15,674 nucleotides of DNA from JBGPJM01 sp041485385 (GTDB lineage Bacteria > Planctomycetota > Phycisphaerae > Phycisphaerales > UBA1924). A program made the translations under genes and the position numbers. Location: contig JBGPJM010000107.1 of NCBI GenBank assembly GCA_041485385.1, positions 1 through 15,674 on the forward strand. The letters are read 5' to 3'. This document shows, one piece after another, positions 1-7,736 of the stretch; position 1 is the stretch's first letter, and each line of letters starts with the position of its first letter. The notes beneath the pieces were generated by a model. That model worked only from the letters and a program-made list of their open reading frames with translations, did no database searches and was not told the DNA's origin.

Positions 1-1938
1 GCCCTGGCTGTGCGCCTCGATGGCGCCGCCGTGCAGCTCCACCAGCCGATGCGCCAGGGACAGGCCGATGCCCAGCCCGCCCGACGAGCGGGCCAGCGAG
101 CGATCGGCCTGCGTGAACAGGTCGAAGATGCGCGGCAGGAGCTCGTTGTCGATCCCCACCCCGTTGTCGCGCACCCGCACCAGCGCGTGGTTCTGGTGGT
201 GCTCGCAGCCCACCTCGATACGCCCGCCGTCGGGCGTGTATTTCGCGGCGTTGTTGAGCAGGTTGACAAGGACCTCCTCCGTCCGCGTGGCGTCGGCATT
301 CACCCACACGGGTTCCGGACTCAGGTTCAGCGTGAGCGCGTGCCCGCGCTGCTCGATGAACGGCTGGACGGTCTCGACGGCCTGGCGCACGACCTGGTTC
401 ATGTCCAAGGCTTGCAGGTTCAGCCGGATGCGCCCGGAGGCGATGCGCGAGACTTCCAGGAGGTCGCTGACCAGCTTCGTGAGGTTGGCCACCTGCCGCT
501 CGATGATCTCGCGGGCCTGCCGCTGGATGGGGTTCTCGCCGCCGCGCTCGTGAACTCTCAGCAGGTGGACGGCGGCGCGGATGGGGGCCAGCGGGTTGCG
601 CAGCTCGTGGCTGAGCATGGCCAGGAACTCGTCCTTGCGGAGGGACTGCTCGGCGAGGGCCTCGGACTGCTTGATGATCTGCTTCTCCATCCGGCTGCGC
701 TCGCTGATGTCTCGCACGTTGCACTGCGCCACGAGCCTGTGGTCCTCGTGGTAGACGTTGGCGACGAACTCGACCTCGACGACCTCACCGCTCCGGTTCT
801 GCACCGGCAGGTGGTCGTGGCGAAGGTACTTGGTGCGCTGCAGCTCGCGGAAGGCTTCCTTGTTCTCCTCGATGTCCTTGAACATGCCGATCTCGTAGAG
901 CTCCTTGCCCAGCAGCTCGCTCGGCTCCAGGCCGGCCAGACCGGCCATAAAGGCGTTGGCGTCGATGATCTTGCCGGTATGGGCATCGAGGATGAGGATG
1001 CCGTCCTTGGCGGTCTGGAAGAGCCGCCGGTAGCGGACCTCCGAGTCGTGCAGGGCCCGCTCGGCGGTGCTGCGCTCGGTAATGTCCTCGATGGCCAGCA
1101 GGATCAGCTCGGAATGATTACCCGGCCTGCGGACGCGCCGGGCGTTGAGCAGCATGATCTTCTTGCCAACCCCGCCCCCCACGCCCAGGCCCTCGAACTC
1201 GTGCTCGACCTCGAAGTCGTTGAAGGCGTGGTTCCGGGGCAGGACGTCTTCGAGGAGTTTGCGCAGCCTCGGAATGTTCCACTGGCCGTTGCCCAGTTCG
1301 TAAACGAAGCGGCCCTCGGTCGCGTCCTTCTCGATGCGGAAGGTCTCGTAGAACGAGCGATTGGCCGAGACGACGCGCAGGGCCTTGTCGAGCACCAGGA
1401 ACGGCTCGCGCTGCGTGGCGAGGATGTTCTCCGCGTAGTCCAGCGCATCCTGCACCAGCTTCTCTTGCCGCACGCGCTCGGTGATGTCGCGGAAGACCAG
1501 CACCACGCCGCCCACGTTCCCCTTCTCATCGCGGACGGGGGCGGCGCTGTCGTCGATGGGCCGCTCGGTGCCGTCGCGGGCGATCAATAGCGCGTGGTTG
1601 GCCAGGCCGACGATCACGCCCTCGCGCAGGGCCCGCAGCGCGGGGTTCTCGACGGCGGCCCGGGTGTCCGCGTTGACGACGTTGAAGACCTGCTCGAGCG
1701 GGACGCTGACCGCCTGCTCCTGCGTCCAGCCCGTGAGCGCCTGGGCCACAAGGTTCAGGAACGTGACGCGCCCGTGCGCGTCGGTGGTGATGACCCCGTC
1801 GCCGATGCTCGAAAGCGTGACGCGCAGCCACTCGGCCGAGCCAGCCAGCCCCGGCACGCCGTGCCCCCCCACTCCTCCCGGGGTCGCCCCCGCGCGCCGC
1901 GCGTCATCGCCCTCTCTTGGTGGGTCTTTCGTTGCCAT
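1..1938 (-). CDS. Three-PAS sensor histidine kinase, C-terminus cut by window edge
   Basis: Sensor kinase of a two-component system; 646 residues are visible. No transmembrane segment or signal peptide is seen, so it should be cytoplasmic. Three PAS-type domains lie at about residues 36-155, 166-290 and 300-415; the first two end in DITER and the third in DISER, the usual PAS exit motif. A HisKA dimerisation domain follows, with phospho-acceptor His444 in SHELRNPLAP, then a HATPase_c domain with N-box Asn563 (LLNNAAKYT), G1 box DNGVGID and G2 box GGLGIGLSL. The visible part ends just inside the end of the ATPase domain, so a receiver domain could follow outside the window. The ATG at 1938 is the first in-frame ATG after a stop at 2023-2025, but it has no clear Shine-Dalgarno; a TTG at 1980 is an alternative. 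The ligand and the partner regulator are unknown. Confidence 0.93.
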   Translation of the reverse strand, partial: MATKDPPREGDDARRAGATPGGVGGHGVPGLAGSAEWLRVTLSSIGDGVITTDAHGRVTFLNLVAQALTGWTQEQAVSVPLEQVFNVVNADTRAAVENPALRALREGVIVGLANHALLIARDGTERPIDDSAAPVRDEKGNVGGVVLVFRDITERVRQEKLVQDALDYAENILATQREPFLVLDKALRVVSANRSFYETFRIEKDATEGRFVYELGNGQWNIPRLRKLLEDVLPRNHAFNDFEVEHEFEGLGVGGGVGKKIMLLNARRVRRPGNHSELILLAIEDITERSTAERALHDSEVRYRRLFQTAKDGILILDAHTGKIIDANAFMAGLAGLEPSELLGKELYEIGMFKDIEENKEAFRELQRTKYLRHDHLPVQNRSGEVVEVEFVANVYHEDHRLVAQCNVRDISERSRMEKQIIKQSEALAEQSLRKDEFLAMLSHELRNPLAPIRAAVHLLRVHERGGENPIQRQAREIIERQVANLTKLVSDLLEVSRIASGRIRLNLQALDMNQVVRQAVETVQPFIEQRGHALTLNLSPEPVWVNADATRTEEVLVNLLNNAAKYTPDGGRIEVGCEHHQNHALVRVRDNGVGIDNELLPRIFDLFTQADRSLARSSGGLGIGLSLAHRLVELHGGAIEAHSQG

Positions 1939-2300
1939 CGCGCACCACTTCGTCGCGGTCCGACTCCGGAGGTCCAGCAAGCCCGTCGCGCATCCCCCTC
2001 CGCCGTGCCCGCGGCATCGCGATCAAGGGCGCCGCACGGCGTATCCGTCTCCGACCTTAATGGTAGCGTCTTCGCCGTGCATCCCACCCCCGTTCCCCTG
2101 CCGGCGCGGAGTTCTGCACGATATAGGGCGATGTGCTACCCCCGCCGACCCCGCATGCCCCCCCGGGCACGCCGGAGGTCCATTGAACGCTCCGCCGACA
2201 GCGTGGTGGAACAGGAAGATCCGTTCCAACGCACCGGCCCTTAGCTAGTCCTTGGTCGTTCCCACTCAGACCTGAGTCCTCGGCCCTCAGTCCCTTCCTG
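1939..2300. other. Non-coding gap between methyltransferase and kinase genes
   Basis: This 362-base stretch should hold the leader of the kinase gene and the 3' end of the methyltransferase transcript. Short open frames exist but encode Gly/Pro/Arg-rich low-complexity peptides with no recognisable domain. A small inverted repeat (ACTCA at 2264-2268 and TGAGT at 2273-2277) lies just downstream of the methyltransferase stop. It has no T tract and is too short to call a terminator. I see no convincing promoter. Confidence 0.6.
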
Positions 2301-3173
2301 TCAGCCCAAGGGCTTCACCCCCGCGCCAACCAGCAGCTCGCACGGCCCGACGAACCCCTCCCGCTCCTGGAACCGCTTGAGCTCTCGACCGACCTCAGCC
2401 CATGCCCCCTCGCGCCCCGATTTGTCCAGCTTCGCCAGCATCTGGTGCAGCGCACCGTACGACTCCTTCTCGAGCCGCACGCATTCCTCCGCCGTCTCCA
2501 GCCGCAGCGGCGCGCCCACCCTCTCGACCCTGACCTCCTCGAACCCCGCCTCGCCCAGCGCCCGCTCCAGCACGCCCGGCCCGCCCAGGCTGAACGGCCC
2601 CGGCTGCCCCGGCAGCGGCGACCCCAGCCCCGCCCGCTTCCGGATGATCGACACCGGCAGCGAGAAGAACCCGTTCGCCTCGGCCTCGGCGAACACGATC
2701 GCCGCCATCTGTCCCCCTGGCTTCAGCACCCGCCGCATCCCCTCCAGAGCTCCCTTCAGGTTCGGCAGGTACATCAGCCCCAGCCGGCATATCACCGAGT
2801 CGAAACTCCCCTCCGGCAGATCCAGCGCTTCCGCGTCCGCCTCCCGCGTCTGCACGTTCGCCAGCCCCATCTTCCGCGCCTCCTGGGCGCAGTACCGCAG
2901 GATGTTCGGCGAGATATCCGTCGCGACCACCGCCCCGGTCGGCCCCACGCGCCGCGCGGCCGCCACCGTCTGCTCCCCCGCGCCCGCGGCGACATCCAGC
3001 ACATGCGCCCCCGGCCCCACCCCCGCCATGTCCAGCATCGTCTTCGTGGCCGGCCCCAGCCACTCGTGCAGCACCGGCCCCCAGCGATGCCACGCGTCGG
3101 CCGCCGTTTGCCACTGCTCACGCGTTGTCTGTTTGTACGCGACCGGATCGAACACCGCCGGAGTGGTGGTCAT
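2301..3173 (-). CDS. Class I SAM-dependent methyltransferase (UbiE/Methyltransf_11-like)
   Basis: A 290-residue protein with a Rossmann-type methyltransferase core. SAM-binding motif I is VLDVAAGAGEQT at residues 58-69. An acidic residue closing strand 2 follows (TDIS, Asp86), then an adenine-contacting EADAEALDLP at 111-120, motif GSFDSVICRLGLMYLPN at 122-138 and the RVLKPGG loop at 148-154. The last ~120 residues are a less conserved cap that would set substrate specificity, so the substrate cannot be read from sequence. The ATG at 3173 has a good ribosome-binding site (GGGAG at 3181-3185, seven bases upstream). It lies on the same strand as the large operon but is separated from it by about 130 bases carrying a REP-like hairpin pair, so it is probably a separate unit. 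No sign of damage. Confidence 0.9.
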   Translation of the reverse strand: MTTTPAVFDPVAYKQTTREQWQTAADAWHRWGPVLHEWLGPATKTMLDMAGVGPGAHVLDVAAGAGEQTVAAARRVGPTGAVVATDISPNILRYCAQEARKMGLANVQTREADAEALDLPEGSFDSVICRLGLMYLPNLKGALEGMRRVLKPGGQMAAIVFAEAEANGFFSLPVSIIRKRAGLGSPLPGQPGPFSLGGPGVLERALGEAGFEEVRVERVGAPLRLETAEECVRLEKESYGALHQMLAKLDKSGREGAWAEVGRELKRFQEREGFVGPCELLVGAGVKPLG

Positions 3174-3219
3174 GGCCGTTCTCCCTGGCTTCCCATGCTC
3201 AGATTACCACGCCGGAGCC

Positions 3220-3295
3220 CGGGTGGCCCGGCTCTCCGAGCCGGGCGTGTCGGTCCGCGCCGCCGAAGACCCGGCTCGGAGAGCCGGGCCACCCG
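3220..3295. repeat. Inverted pair of REP-like hairpins
   Basis: Bases 3220-3245 and 3270-3295 are perfect 26-base reverse complements separated by 24 bases. Each arm is itself a hairpin: CCCGGCTC-TCC-GAGCCGGG at 3227-3245, and the same 8-bp stem with loop GGA at 3270-3288. GTGG (3223-3226) precedes the first hairpin, and its complement CCAC (3289-3292) follows the second. This is the layout of REP elements in an inverted BIME-type pair, in which a conserved tetranucleotide flanks a palindrome mobilised by a RAYT transposase. No transposase is in the window. The pair sits just past the stop of the last gene of the operon and upstream of the methyltransferase, where it could end or stabilise the operon mRNA. 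Membership in a genome-wide family is inference. Confidence 0.75.
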
Positions 3296-3302
3296 CTGCT
3301 AG

Positions 3303-4073
3303 CTAGACCCGCTCGTCGCCCCGCCGACGGATGAGCCTCAACAGCCCGTCGAGGATTGTGAGCGGATGCGGCGGACACCCCGGGATGAATAGATCGACCG
3401 GCAACATGCCGCCGACGCCGTCGTGGACCTCCGGGTGGCCGGCGTACGGGCCGCCGGAGATCGCGCACGCGCCCACAGCGATGACGATCTTCGGCGCCGG
3501 CACCGCTTCGTACGTCTTCTGGAGCGCCATTCGCATGTTCTCCGGGATGGCGCCGGTGACCAGGAGCCCGTCGGCGTGGCGCGGCGACGCCACGAACTGG
3601 ATCCCGAACCGCCCCAGGTCCCAGCCCACCGTGTTCAGCACATTGGTGTCCATCTCGCAGCCGTTGCACCCGCCCGCGGCGACCTGCCGGAGCTTGAGCG
3701 AGCGCCCGAAGATCCTGAACAAATCGTCCCTCAGACCGTCCGCCAGACGCAGCTCGTCGTCGTTCATCACCAGGTCCTCCCGTTGGAGGACTGCCAGCCG
3801 GTAGTCCTTCGAGAACGAGATCGCCTGCTCGGGGCAGGCCCGCACGCAATCCGTGCAGAACAGGCACCGCCCCAGGTCGATGACGGCTTTCCCGTTGACC
3901 GTGATCGCCTGAGTCGGGCAGGCCGATTCGCACGCGGAGCATCCCTCTTTGCACTTCGACCGATCGATCGCCGGCTTGCCTCGGAATCGGTCCGGCAGCT
4001 CCGGCGGCGGCCCGTCCGGGAACCGCATCGTGCGATGGCCCTGCTGCATCCTCGCCCAGATGACACCGATCAT
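3303..4073 (-). CDS. Ferredoxin-NuoB/HyfI-like fusion, small iron-sulfur subunit of Ehr complex
   Basis: A 256-residue electron-transfer subunit. Residues 35-85 form a 2[4Fe-4S] ferredoxin domain: Cys41/45/48/52 (CKEGCSACESACP) and Cys70/73/76/80 (CLFCTDCVRACP). Residues 120-250 are a NuoB/HycG/HyfI-like domain with the proximal [4Fe-4S] ligands intact: GCNGCE (Cys136, Cys139), GAC (Cys203) and PGCPP (Cys233). In E. coli Hyf and Hyc the ferredoxin (HyfH/HycF) and the NuoB-like subunit (HyfI/HycG) are separate genes; here they are one chain. It should sit on the cytoplasmic face and pass electrons between a soluble carrier, probably ferredoxin, and the large subunit. It is the last gene of the operon, about 50 bases after the large-subunit gene. 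The ATG at 4073 has GGAG about ten bases upstream; Met16 is a possible internal start. Confidence 0.92.
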   Translation of the reverse strand: MIGVIWARMQQGHRTMRFPDGPPPELPDRFRGKPAIDRSKCKEGCSACESACPTQAITVNGKAVIDLGRCLFCTDCVRACPEQAISFSKDYRLAVLQREDLVMNDDELRLADGLRDDLFRIFGRSLKLRQVAAGGCNGCEMDTNVLNTVGWDLGRFGIQFVASPRHADGLLVTGAIPENMRMALQKTYEAVPAPKIVIAVGACAISGGPYAGHPEVHDGVGGMLPVDLFIPGCPPHPLTILDGLLRLIRRRGDERV

Positions 4074-4124
4074 GAGTTGGGTTCTCCGTTGTTGACCTGC
4101 ATGATCGTGTCCATGGTCGCGGAA

Positions 4125-5645
4125 TCAGAGATCGACGCCGCAGTACGAGAGGTTGAAGCTCTTGTTGCACAGGGGAAAATCCGAGATCTCCTGACCGCGC
4201 ATCGCCAGGGCCAGGCCGAACCAGTTGTGGAACGACGCGTCGACCACCTTGTACCGCGCGAACGTGCCGCGGTCGTCGGTGATCGCGACATGGCAGACCT
4301 CGCCCCGCCACCCCTCGACGAGCGAGACAGCGATGTGGCGGGGCTTCAACGGGGCGACCTCCGCCATGACGGGCCCGCCGGGCAGGTCGCCCAGCTCCTC
4401 GCGGATGAACCGGATCGAGTTCTGGATCTCCAGCCACCGCACGTACGCCCGGGCGAAGACGTCCCCGGTGTCCCAGGTGCACACCGGGATATGGCTGTAC
4501 CGGAAGACGCCCTTGGGGAAGTCGGCGCGGACGTCGCGCTCCAGGCCGCAGGCGCGCGCGGCCGGCCCGACCAGCCCGATCTCGACCGCCGTCGCCTGCC
4601 CGATGTGGCCGGTGTCCTCGAAGCGAGCCATCACCGACGATGATTCCCACAGGAGGTTGACGGCGCCGGCGGTGTCGGCCGCGGCGGCCTCCAGCCGCTT
4701 CAGAAGCTCGGCTTTTCGGTCGTCCTCGATGTCGAAGAGAACGCCGCCGGGCCGGACCAGGTCGCGCCCGAAGCGGTTGCCGCACAACATCGCCGTCATG
4801 TTCAGGTAGTCGCCCCGGAGGCGCCCGCAGTACGCCGCGGTCGGCAGGAACCCGACGTCGCCCGCGAGCGCGCCCAGGTCGCCCGAATGGTTGGCCAGGC
4901 GTTCGAGCTCGAGCGCGATCCCGCGTATGAACTGGGCTTTCGCGGGGGCATGGATCCCCGCCAGCCCCTCCACGATGTGGCAGTAGGCCACGGCGTGCCC
5001 GATCGTGGTGTCGCCGGCGAGCGTCTCCATGTAATGCGGCGTCCGCGGGCCCGGCCCCCCGACCAGGCGCCGCTCGGCCCCGCGGTGCTGGTACCCCAGC
5101 GAGATCTCCAGGTGGAAGACCTTCTCCCCGTGGCACTGGAAGCGGAAGTGACCCGGCTCGATGATCCCCGCGTGCACCGGGCCGACCGCCACCTCGTGCA
5201 CCTCGTCGCCCTCCACGCGGTAGTAGTCCATGACGCCGACCGTGGGCGGCTCCGGCGCCGGCGCACCCGGCTCATGCCTGTAGGGCGGGTGGAACCGGAC
5301 CGGCTTGAGCCACGGGTGGCCCCTGGGAATGCAGGCATACTGCTCGGCGATCTCTCGCTCGAACAGGTGCGCCTGCGTGCAATCGGGCGTGAGGGATTCG
5401 AAGGAGCCGTCCGACGCACGCGTCCGCACGAGAAGCAGCGAGGCGGTGGCCTCGTCGCTGAGCACCGCGTACAAGTCGAGCGGCGCCCGCGGGGAGCCCC
5501 CGTCGCCGTGCCCGAAGAGCGCCGCGACCCGCTTCCCGGCCCGCACGCCCTCGATCACGTACTCGCGGAATTCGCTGGGCGACAGCACCGGCACGGCGTC
5601 CAGCGGGATGGCCTCGGCATTCTCGACGGCGCAGGGAGCGGTCAT
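4125..5645 (-). CDS. HyfG/NuoCD-like large subunit lacking nickel ligands (Ehr complex)
   Basis: A 506-residue homologue of hydrogenase-4/formate hydrogenlyase large subunits. Residues ~20-125 are a NuoC-like 30-kDa domain (FEREIAEQYACIPRGHPWL), and ~150-506 a NuoD-like 49-kDa domain starting with GPVHAGIIEPGHFRF and LGYQHRGAE. In hydrogenases the N-terminal nickel motif reads RVCGICGFAH; here the aligned stretch is TLAGDTTIGH (208-217), with Ala210 and Thr213 replacing cysteines. The C-terminal motif DPCxxC is replaced in DFPLCNKSFNLSYCGVDL, with Ser500 and Gly503 at the ligand positions. [NiFe] catalysis is therefore not expected. The quinone-contacting Tyr of complex I NuoD also aligns with Gly211, while His158 and His217 are kept. 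This fits the Ehr class. A GTG at 5651, six bases after GGAGG and overlapping the preceding stop, is an alternative start adding two residues. Confidence 0.92.
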   Translation of the reverse strand: MTAPCAVENAEAIPLDAVPVLSPSEFREYVIEGVRAGKRVAALFGHGDGGSPRAPLDLYAVLSDEATASLLLVRTRASDGSFESLTPDCTQAHLFEREIAEQYACIPRGHPWLKPVRFHPPYRHEPGAPAPEPPTVGVMDYYRVEGDEVHEVAVGPVHAGIIEPGHFRFQCHGEKVFHLEISLGYQHRGAERRLVGGPGPRTPHYMETLAGDTTIGHAVAYCHIVEGLAGIHAPAKAQFIRGIALELERLANHSGDLGALAGDVGFLPTAAYCGRLRGDYLNMTAMLCGNRFGRDLVRPGGVLFDIEDDRKAELLKRLEAAAADTAGAVNLLWESSSVMARFEDTGHIGQATAVEIGLVGPAARACGLERDVRADFPKGVFRYSHIPVCTWDTGDVFARAYVRWLEIQNSIRFIREELGDLPGGPVMAEVAPLKPRHIAVSLVEGWRGEVCHVAITDDRGTFARYKVVDASFHNWFGLALAMRGQEISDFPLCNKSFNLSYCGVDL

Positions 5646-5647
5646 CG

Positions 5648-7084
5648 TCACGGCGCACCTCCGACGTAGCGGGCGGCTTCGGACACCAGCCTGCTGATGG
5701 GCGCCGGCATCAGCACGCCCATGATCAGCGACGCGGCCAGCAGCACCACCGACGGCAGCGTCGTCAGTGGGCCGTCCCTGAACTCCGTCCGGCGCGTCCC
5801 CGGCGCCGGCACGCCCTGGACAACCGCCAGCACCGTTGTTCCCATCCCGATGAAGATCACCAGCAGGAACAGCAGCATGCCCGCGGCCACCGCGAACCGC
5901 CCCTGCCCGAACGCCGCGTTCAGGATCGTGAACTCGCTCACGAACGGGCCGAACGGCGGTGACCCCGTCACGGCGATGAAACCGGCCAGCAGCAGCGCGC
6001 CCGACCACGGCGCCACCCGCAAGGCCCCGCGGACCTCGCCCGTGAGCTTGCTGCCGTAAATCCTGTGGATGTTGCCGGCGGAGAGGAACATCACCCCTTT
6101 GACAATCCCGTTGTTGAGCATGTGAAGCAGAGCTCCGAACACCCCCAGGCCGCCCAGGCCCAGCCCCAGGACCAGGATCCCCATGTGCTCGACGCTGGAG
6201 TACGCCAGCATGCGCTTGAAGTCGCGCTGCCTGACCATGAAGACGCCCGCCACCGCCATCGAGAGCAGCCCCAGGATCACCAGGATGCGCCCGGCGAAGG
6301 CCGCCTCCCCCGCCGCCGCCATCAGCCGGTACACACGGACCAGCGCCAGGAACGCGCAGCTGGTCATGCCGCCGGCCAGGAGCGACCCCACCAGCCCCGG
6401 CGCCTCGCCGTACGCGTCGGGCTTCCAGGTGTGCATCGGCGCCAGGCCCATCTTCGTACCGTAGCCCACCGTCAGCAGGACGAACGCCGCGTGCAACCAC
6501 GGCTTGGAGAACCCGCCCGCGTTGCGCACTAGGTCGTCGAACAGCAGCGACGGCGCCCCGCCGGCGTGCGCGGCGGCATACCCGAGGAACAACGACCCCA
6601 GGAGCGCCAGCGCGATGCCGACCGACCCCACCATGAGGTACTTCCACGTGGCCTCGAGGGACCGCGCGTTGCGGTTGAAGTAGAGCAGGGGCGCGCTGGC
6701 GAGCGTCGTCGCCTCGACCGCCACCCACATCAGGCCCAGGTGCTGCGTCCAGGTGATGAACGTCATCATCCCCAGGAACATCAAGAGCGCCGCGCAGAAG
6801 ATGCGGTTGGGCCGGCTCGTGCGGGCGCGGAGGTAGCCGATCGCGTACACGGAGCATGCGCCGAACAGCACGCTGATCAGCCCGAGCACCAGCCGCCCGG
6901 GCGGATCCAGGGCCAGCCATTGATCCGGCGCCGGGTTGGGCGTGGTCAGGGCCAGGGCGCTCGCCGCGAGATGAACCGCGCCGGCGACGACGAGCCACAC
7001 CGGCCTGGTGCGGTCCGCCGGCCAGAAGAACGCGACGACCGCGAGCAGGATCGGCGGCACGATGGAGAGCAGCGCAAAGACCAT
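5648..7084 (-). CDS. HyfF-like proton/cation-translocating membrane subunit
   Basis: A 478-residue, very hydrophobic antiporter-like subunit (NuoL/M/N-MrpA/D superfamily, proton_antipo_M domain), predicted to have about 14 membrane helices. The charged residues of the family's ion path are present: Glu124 in helix 5 (WVAVEATTL), Lys148, Lys211 in the helix-7 motif GTKMGLAPMHTW, and His321 and Lys329 in LLHMLNNGIVKGVMFLSAG. The motif RMLAYSSVEHMG is typical of HyfF/HycC relatives. It is one of three antiporter-type subunits encoded in the operon and should form part of the membrane arm. The ATG at 7084 was chosen because AAGGA lies six bases upstream; a TTG at 7090 overlapping the HyfE-like stop is the alternative. 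Its own stop overlaps the start region of the large-subunit gene, indicating translational coupling. Confidence 0.92.
   Translation of the reverse strand: MVFALLSIVPPILLAVVAFFWPADRTRPVWLVVAGAVHLAASALALTTPNPAPDQWLALDPPGRLVLGLISVLFGACSVYAIGYLRARTSRPNRIFCAALLMFLGMMTFITWTQHLGLMWVAVEATTLASAPLLYFNRNARSLEATWKYLMVGSVGIALALLGSLFLGYAAAHAGGAPSLLFDDLVRNAGGFSKPWLHAAFVLLTVGYGTKMGLAPMHTWKPDAYGEAPGLVGSLLAGGMTSCAFLALVRVYRLMAAAGEAAFAGRILVILGLLSMAVAGVFMVRQRDFKRMLAYSSVEHMGILVLGLGLGGLGVFGALLHMLNNGIVKGVMFLSAGNIHRIYGSKLTGEVRGALRVAPWSGALLLAGFIAVTGSPPFGPFVSEFTILNAAFGQGRFAVAAGMLLFLLVIFIGMGTTVLAVVQGVPAPGTRRTEFRDGPLTTLPSVVLLAASLIMGVLMPAPISRLVSEAARYVGGAP
5657..5662 (-). promoter_or_regulatory. Ribosome-binding site of the large-subunit gene
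   Basis: GGAGGT on the - strand, inside the last codons of the HyfF-like gene. It lies 5 bases before GTG 5651 and 11 before ATG 5645. The spacing slightly favours GTG, which shares GTGA with the upstream stop; the ATG was kept as the conventional start. Confidence 0.6.
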
Positions 7085-7086
7085 GG

Positions 7087-7734
7087 TCAATCCTTCAGGG
7101 CCGACAGGTGCTCCGTGCTGATCGATGTGAACTCACGGCTGATGTGGTTGATGATGATGCCCATGACGAAGATCGCGACGAACAGGTCCAGCAGCACGCC
7201 CACCTCCACCAGGAACGGCGTCGCCCGCAGGAGGAGCACACCGAAGATGTAGATCCCGTTCTCCAGGACCAGGTATCCCAGCACCTGCGTGATCGCCTTC
7301 ATCCGCGTGGTCAGCAGCAGGAAGCCGGTCAGGACCGTCGAGAACGAGGCGGCCACGAACATCTGCCCCGACCCGCCCTCGACCTCCAGGAGCGGCAGGC
7401 GCGTGGAGACGTAGATCGACCCCACCGTGGCGATGAGGCCCAGGAGGAGCGAGGCCCTGAAGCCCACGATTGGCTCGATCTCCCTGCGGATGGGCAGGTC
7501 GGCCAGCGCCCGCAGCAGCATCCGCGGGATGGCCACGCCCTTGAGCACGAGCGCGCCGACGCTCACGACCAGCTCGCGCACCCCCAGGCCGCCGTGGAGC
7601 AGCCCCGGCAGCAGGCTCAGAATCACCCCCTGGGCCGCCACCGTGTAGATGATGGTCCGCAGACGGCTGGAGCTCAGCACGAGCAGGTTGACCGCGAGGA
7701 CGATCACGAGCACGGCGTCGGCGGTGGATTGCAT
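7087..7734 (-). CDS. HyfE-like membrane subunit (NuoK-related)
   Basis: A 215-residue integral membrane protein with about six to seven helices, the usual size of hydrogenase-4 component E. The C-terminal half resembles NuoK/MrpC. It keeps intramembrane acidic residues Glu158 (GYLVLENGIYIFG) and Glu177 with Asp183 (VEVGVLLDLFVAIFVMGIIINHI), which correspond in type to the buried glutamates of NuoK. Lys65 in LVLKGVAIPRML is another buried charge. It should link the NuoH-like subunit to the antiporter-like subunits in the membrane arm. The ATG at 7734 lies two bases after the stop of the HyfC-like gene, and its own stop lies two bases before the ATG of the HyfF-like gene, so translation of the three is probably coupled. 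Confidence 0.9.
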   Translation of the reverse strand: MQSTADAVLVIVLAVNLLVLSSSRLRTIIYTVAAQGVILSLLPGLLHGGLGVRELVVSVGALVLKGVAIPRMLLRALADLPIRREIEPIVGFRASLLLGLIATVGSIYVSTRLPLLEVEGGSGQMFVAASFSTVLTGFLLLTTRMKAITQVLGYLVLENGIYIFGVLLLRATPFLVEVGVLLDLFVAIFVMGIIINHISREFTSISTEHLSALKD

Positions 7735-7736
7735 GG

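Noticed and set aside
10..1590. Long open frame on the + strand opposite the kinase
   Set aside because: It is an antisense shadow in GC-rich DNA. The - strand frame gives clear PAS, HisKA and HATPase motifs.
1864..1870. C7 runs at 1864-1870 and 2158-2164 as phase-variation tracts
   Set aside because: Runs of this length are expected several times in 15 kb of DNA this rich in C, so they are not evidence of a switch.
2023..2229. Possible 68-codon - strand gene between methyltransferase and kinase
   Set aside because: The composition is low-complexity, no recognisable motif is seen, and there is no independent support.
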